A DNA stretch of 13,145 nucleotides, taken from positions 1 to 13,145 of the forward strand of contig JBKEDC010000045.1 in the NCBI GenBank assembly GCA_047975205.1, read 5' to 3'. The position numbers and the translations under genes are program-made. Positions 12,573-13,145 of the stretch are shown piece by piece (the stretch's first letter is position 1; every line of letters begins with the position of its first letter). The notes under the pieces were generated by a model, which worked only from the letters and a program-made list of their open reading frames with translations, had not been told where the DNA came from and ran no database searches. The stretch comes from JBKEDC01 sp047975205. Lineage in GTDB: Bacteria > Bacteroidota > Bacteroidia > Bacteroidales > Prolixibacteraceae.

Positions 12573-12756
12573 TATTTTGAAATAAATTCTTGATGAGCAA
12601 CAAGCCTCTGAATGCTAGCTGTGTCCATACTTTTTGATGATTAGCATAGCGTAAATAGTTTTTCTGCCGATATTTTCTGAGAATTACTTCCCAATGTGTA
12701 AATGGTAATCATTCTCGGCGAGGAATGAACTCATAGAACAATTGTTGCGTGTATAT
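12565..12756 (-). pseudogene. Possible 3' remnant of an unidentified gene
   Basis: On the minus strand a frame from 12756 to a TAA at 12565-12567 is interrupted once, by TGA at 12709-12711. The part after the TGA (47 residues) has a protein-like composition with Trp, Tyr, Arg and a hydrophobic end: LPFTHWEVILRKYRQ, then NYLRYANHQKVWTQL, then AFRGLLLIKNLFQ. The part before it reads QQLFYEFIPRRE. A single change of TGA to TGG would join them. There is no start codon and the frame stops again upstream at 12757-12759. I do not recognise the family; the C-terminal tail of a glycosyltransferase or a transposase are guesses. Chance in AT-rich DNA cannot be excluded. Confidence 0.3.
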
Positions 12757-12967
12757 TTATAAACGAATGACCGGAAAAGCTTATATTTATACCAAATATT
12801 TTTGATGATGACATGAAAAATGCTTAGTTGTTGTGATATATTGGAAGGTTTTTTGTTGTAATCACCTGTGAGTTAGTGTATTGTATTGCTTTGCATATTG
12901 ATGCTTGATTTTTGCGTTTCTATTGCGTTAAAACTAATGTTATTTTTGTTGTTTCCGCTTTTCTGAG

Positions 12968-12999
12968 CTTGTTTAAACAGGCAGATAAGTATATATTTG
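12968..12999 (+). promoter_or_regulatory. Bacteroidota-type promoter for ugd
   Basis: CTTG (12968-12971) is followed after 20 nt by TATATTTG (12992-12999), a full -7 match with correct spacing, 27 nt before the ATG at 13027. A second -7 match, TATTTTTG at 12941-12948, lies 51 bp upstream with only TTTC at its -33 position, so a tandem promoter is possible. The spacer of the main promoter carries the 8-bp palindrome GTTTAAAC (12971-12978). Confidence 0.7.
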
Positions 13000-13026
13000 T
13001 CCCCATTAATTTAGAATCCGAAATAG

Positions 13027-13145
13027 ATGATTCCTACTCAAATTACTAAAATAGCCTGTATTGGTGCCGGATATGTGGGCGGACCAACCATGGCGGTTAT
13101 TGCTCAACAATGTCCTCATATTCAAGTTACAGTTGTCGATTTGAA
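13027..13145 (+). CDS. ugd: UDP-glucose 6-dehydrogenase, 3' end outside window
   Basis: Only the first 39 codons are present. The start MIPTQITKIACIGAGYVGG and the continuation PTMAVIAQQCPHIQVTVVD give the N-terminal Rossmann fold: the G-x-G-x-x-G dinucleotide motif (Gly13, Gly15, Gly18) and the acidic residue ending beta-2 (Asp38) that binds the NAD ribose. The G-Y-V-G-G-P-T and I-A-x-x-C-P pattern is that of the Ugd class shared by Bacteroidota and eukaryotes. The enzyme oxidises UDP-glucose twice with NAD+ to UDP-glucuronate, a precursor for capsule, exopolysaccharide or glycan decoration. A promoter match lies immediately upstream. Downstream polysaccharide genes are plausible but not visible. 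Confidence 0.93.
   Translation, partial: MIPTQITKIACIGAGYVGGPTMAVIAQQCPHIQVTVVDL

Larger units (their letters stand above)
12329..13026. other. About 700 bp without an intact gene
   Basis: No reading frame here has both a start and family-like content. The segment contains the phosphorylase promoter, an isolated -7 match TATCTTTG at 12463-12470 (+), an 8-bp inverted repeat AATACAAT/ATTGTATT (12519-12526 with 12547-12554), a relic of the GC-rich repeat (12556-12572), a possible minus-strand pseudogene remnant (12565-12756), and promoter matches for the dehydrogenase gene. The stretch 12757-12900 is AT-rich and I see nothing definite in it. Confidence 0.6.

Noticed and set aside
12757..12900. 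Minus-strand open frame without a start upstream of the pseudogene candidate
   Set aside because: About 60 codons of AT-rich, Lys/Asn/Ile/Tyr-rich sequence in a different frame from the protein-like remnant, with no start codon near its upstream end. This is expected by chance.
1..13145. Search for CRISPR arrays, tRNA or rRNA genes and complete insertion sequences
   Set aside because: No regularly spaced repeats, no cloverleaf with conserved TTCRANY-type arm and no transposase gene were recognised by eye.

Overview
This window looks like a chromosomal segment of a Bacteroidota bacterium, most likely of the order Bacteroidales. The evidence is the protein families (a GldF/GldG-type ABC component, Bacteroidota-style dnaN and ugd products, SPII lipoproteins, a GH105 hydrolase), AT-rich leaders without clear Shine-Dalgarno sequences, and repeated matches to the Bacteroidota promoter (-33 TTTG/TTG, -7 TAnnTTTG). 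Genus cannot be fixed from sequence alone. Most of the window is ordinary housekeeping and envelope gene content; I see no obvious defence island, prophage, CRISPR array or complete insertion sequence.

Left part (1-4600), cell envelope and carbohydrate. The window opens inside a large protein with a beta-propeller-like N-terminal part and Asn/Gly-rich beta-helix-like repeats, ended by a strong terminator. Next come a small outer-membrane beta-barrel protein and a lipoprotein of unknown function, probably co-transcribed and closed by a terminator. A lipoprotein glycoside hydrolase of family 105 (unsaturated rhamnogalacturonyl hydrolase type) follows as a single-gene unit. It has a textbook promoter, a 12-bp perfect palindrome just upstream of the -33 element, and two consecutive 3' hairpins.

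Middle (4600-11270), transport and information processing. A promoter drives a HEAT-repeat-like protein and, 3 nt later, a long protein in which a GldF-type ABC permease is fused to a GldG-type auxiliary protein. Then come dnaN (sliding clamp) with its own terminator, and a tight operon of a DnaQ-like 3'-5' exonuclease, a fumarylacetoacetate-hydrolase family enzyme and truA. No ABC ATPase for the Gld-type transporter lies in the window.

Right part (11270-13145). truA and a minus-strand uridine-phosphorylase-like gene converge on a cluster of GC-rich direct and inverted repeats. Upstream of the phosphorylase is about 700 bp without an intact gene. It holds a degraded copy of the same repeat, a possible minus-strand pseudogene remnant, and promoter matches leading into the start of a UDP-glucose 6-dehydrogenase gene cut by the window end.

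The observations most worth following are the GldF-GldG fusion with its HEAT partner, the convergent-gene repeat cluster with its distant relic, the pseudogene remnant, and the palindromic putative operator of the GH105 gene.
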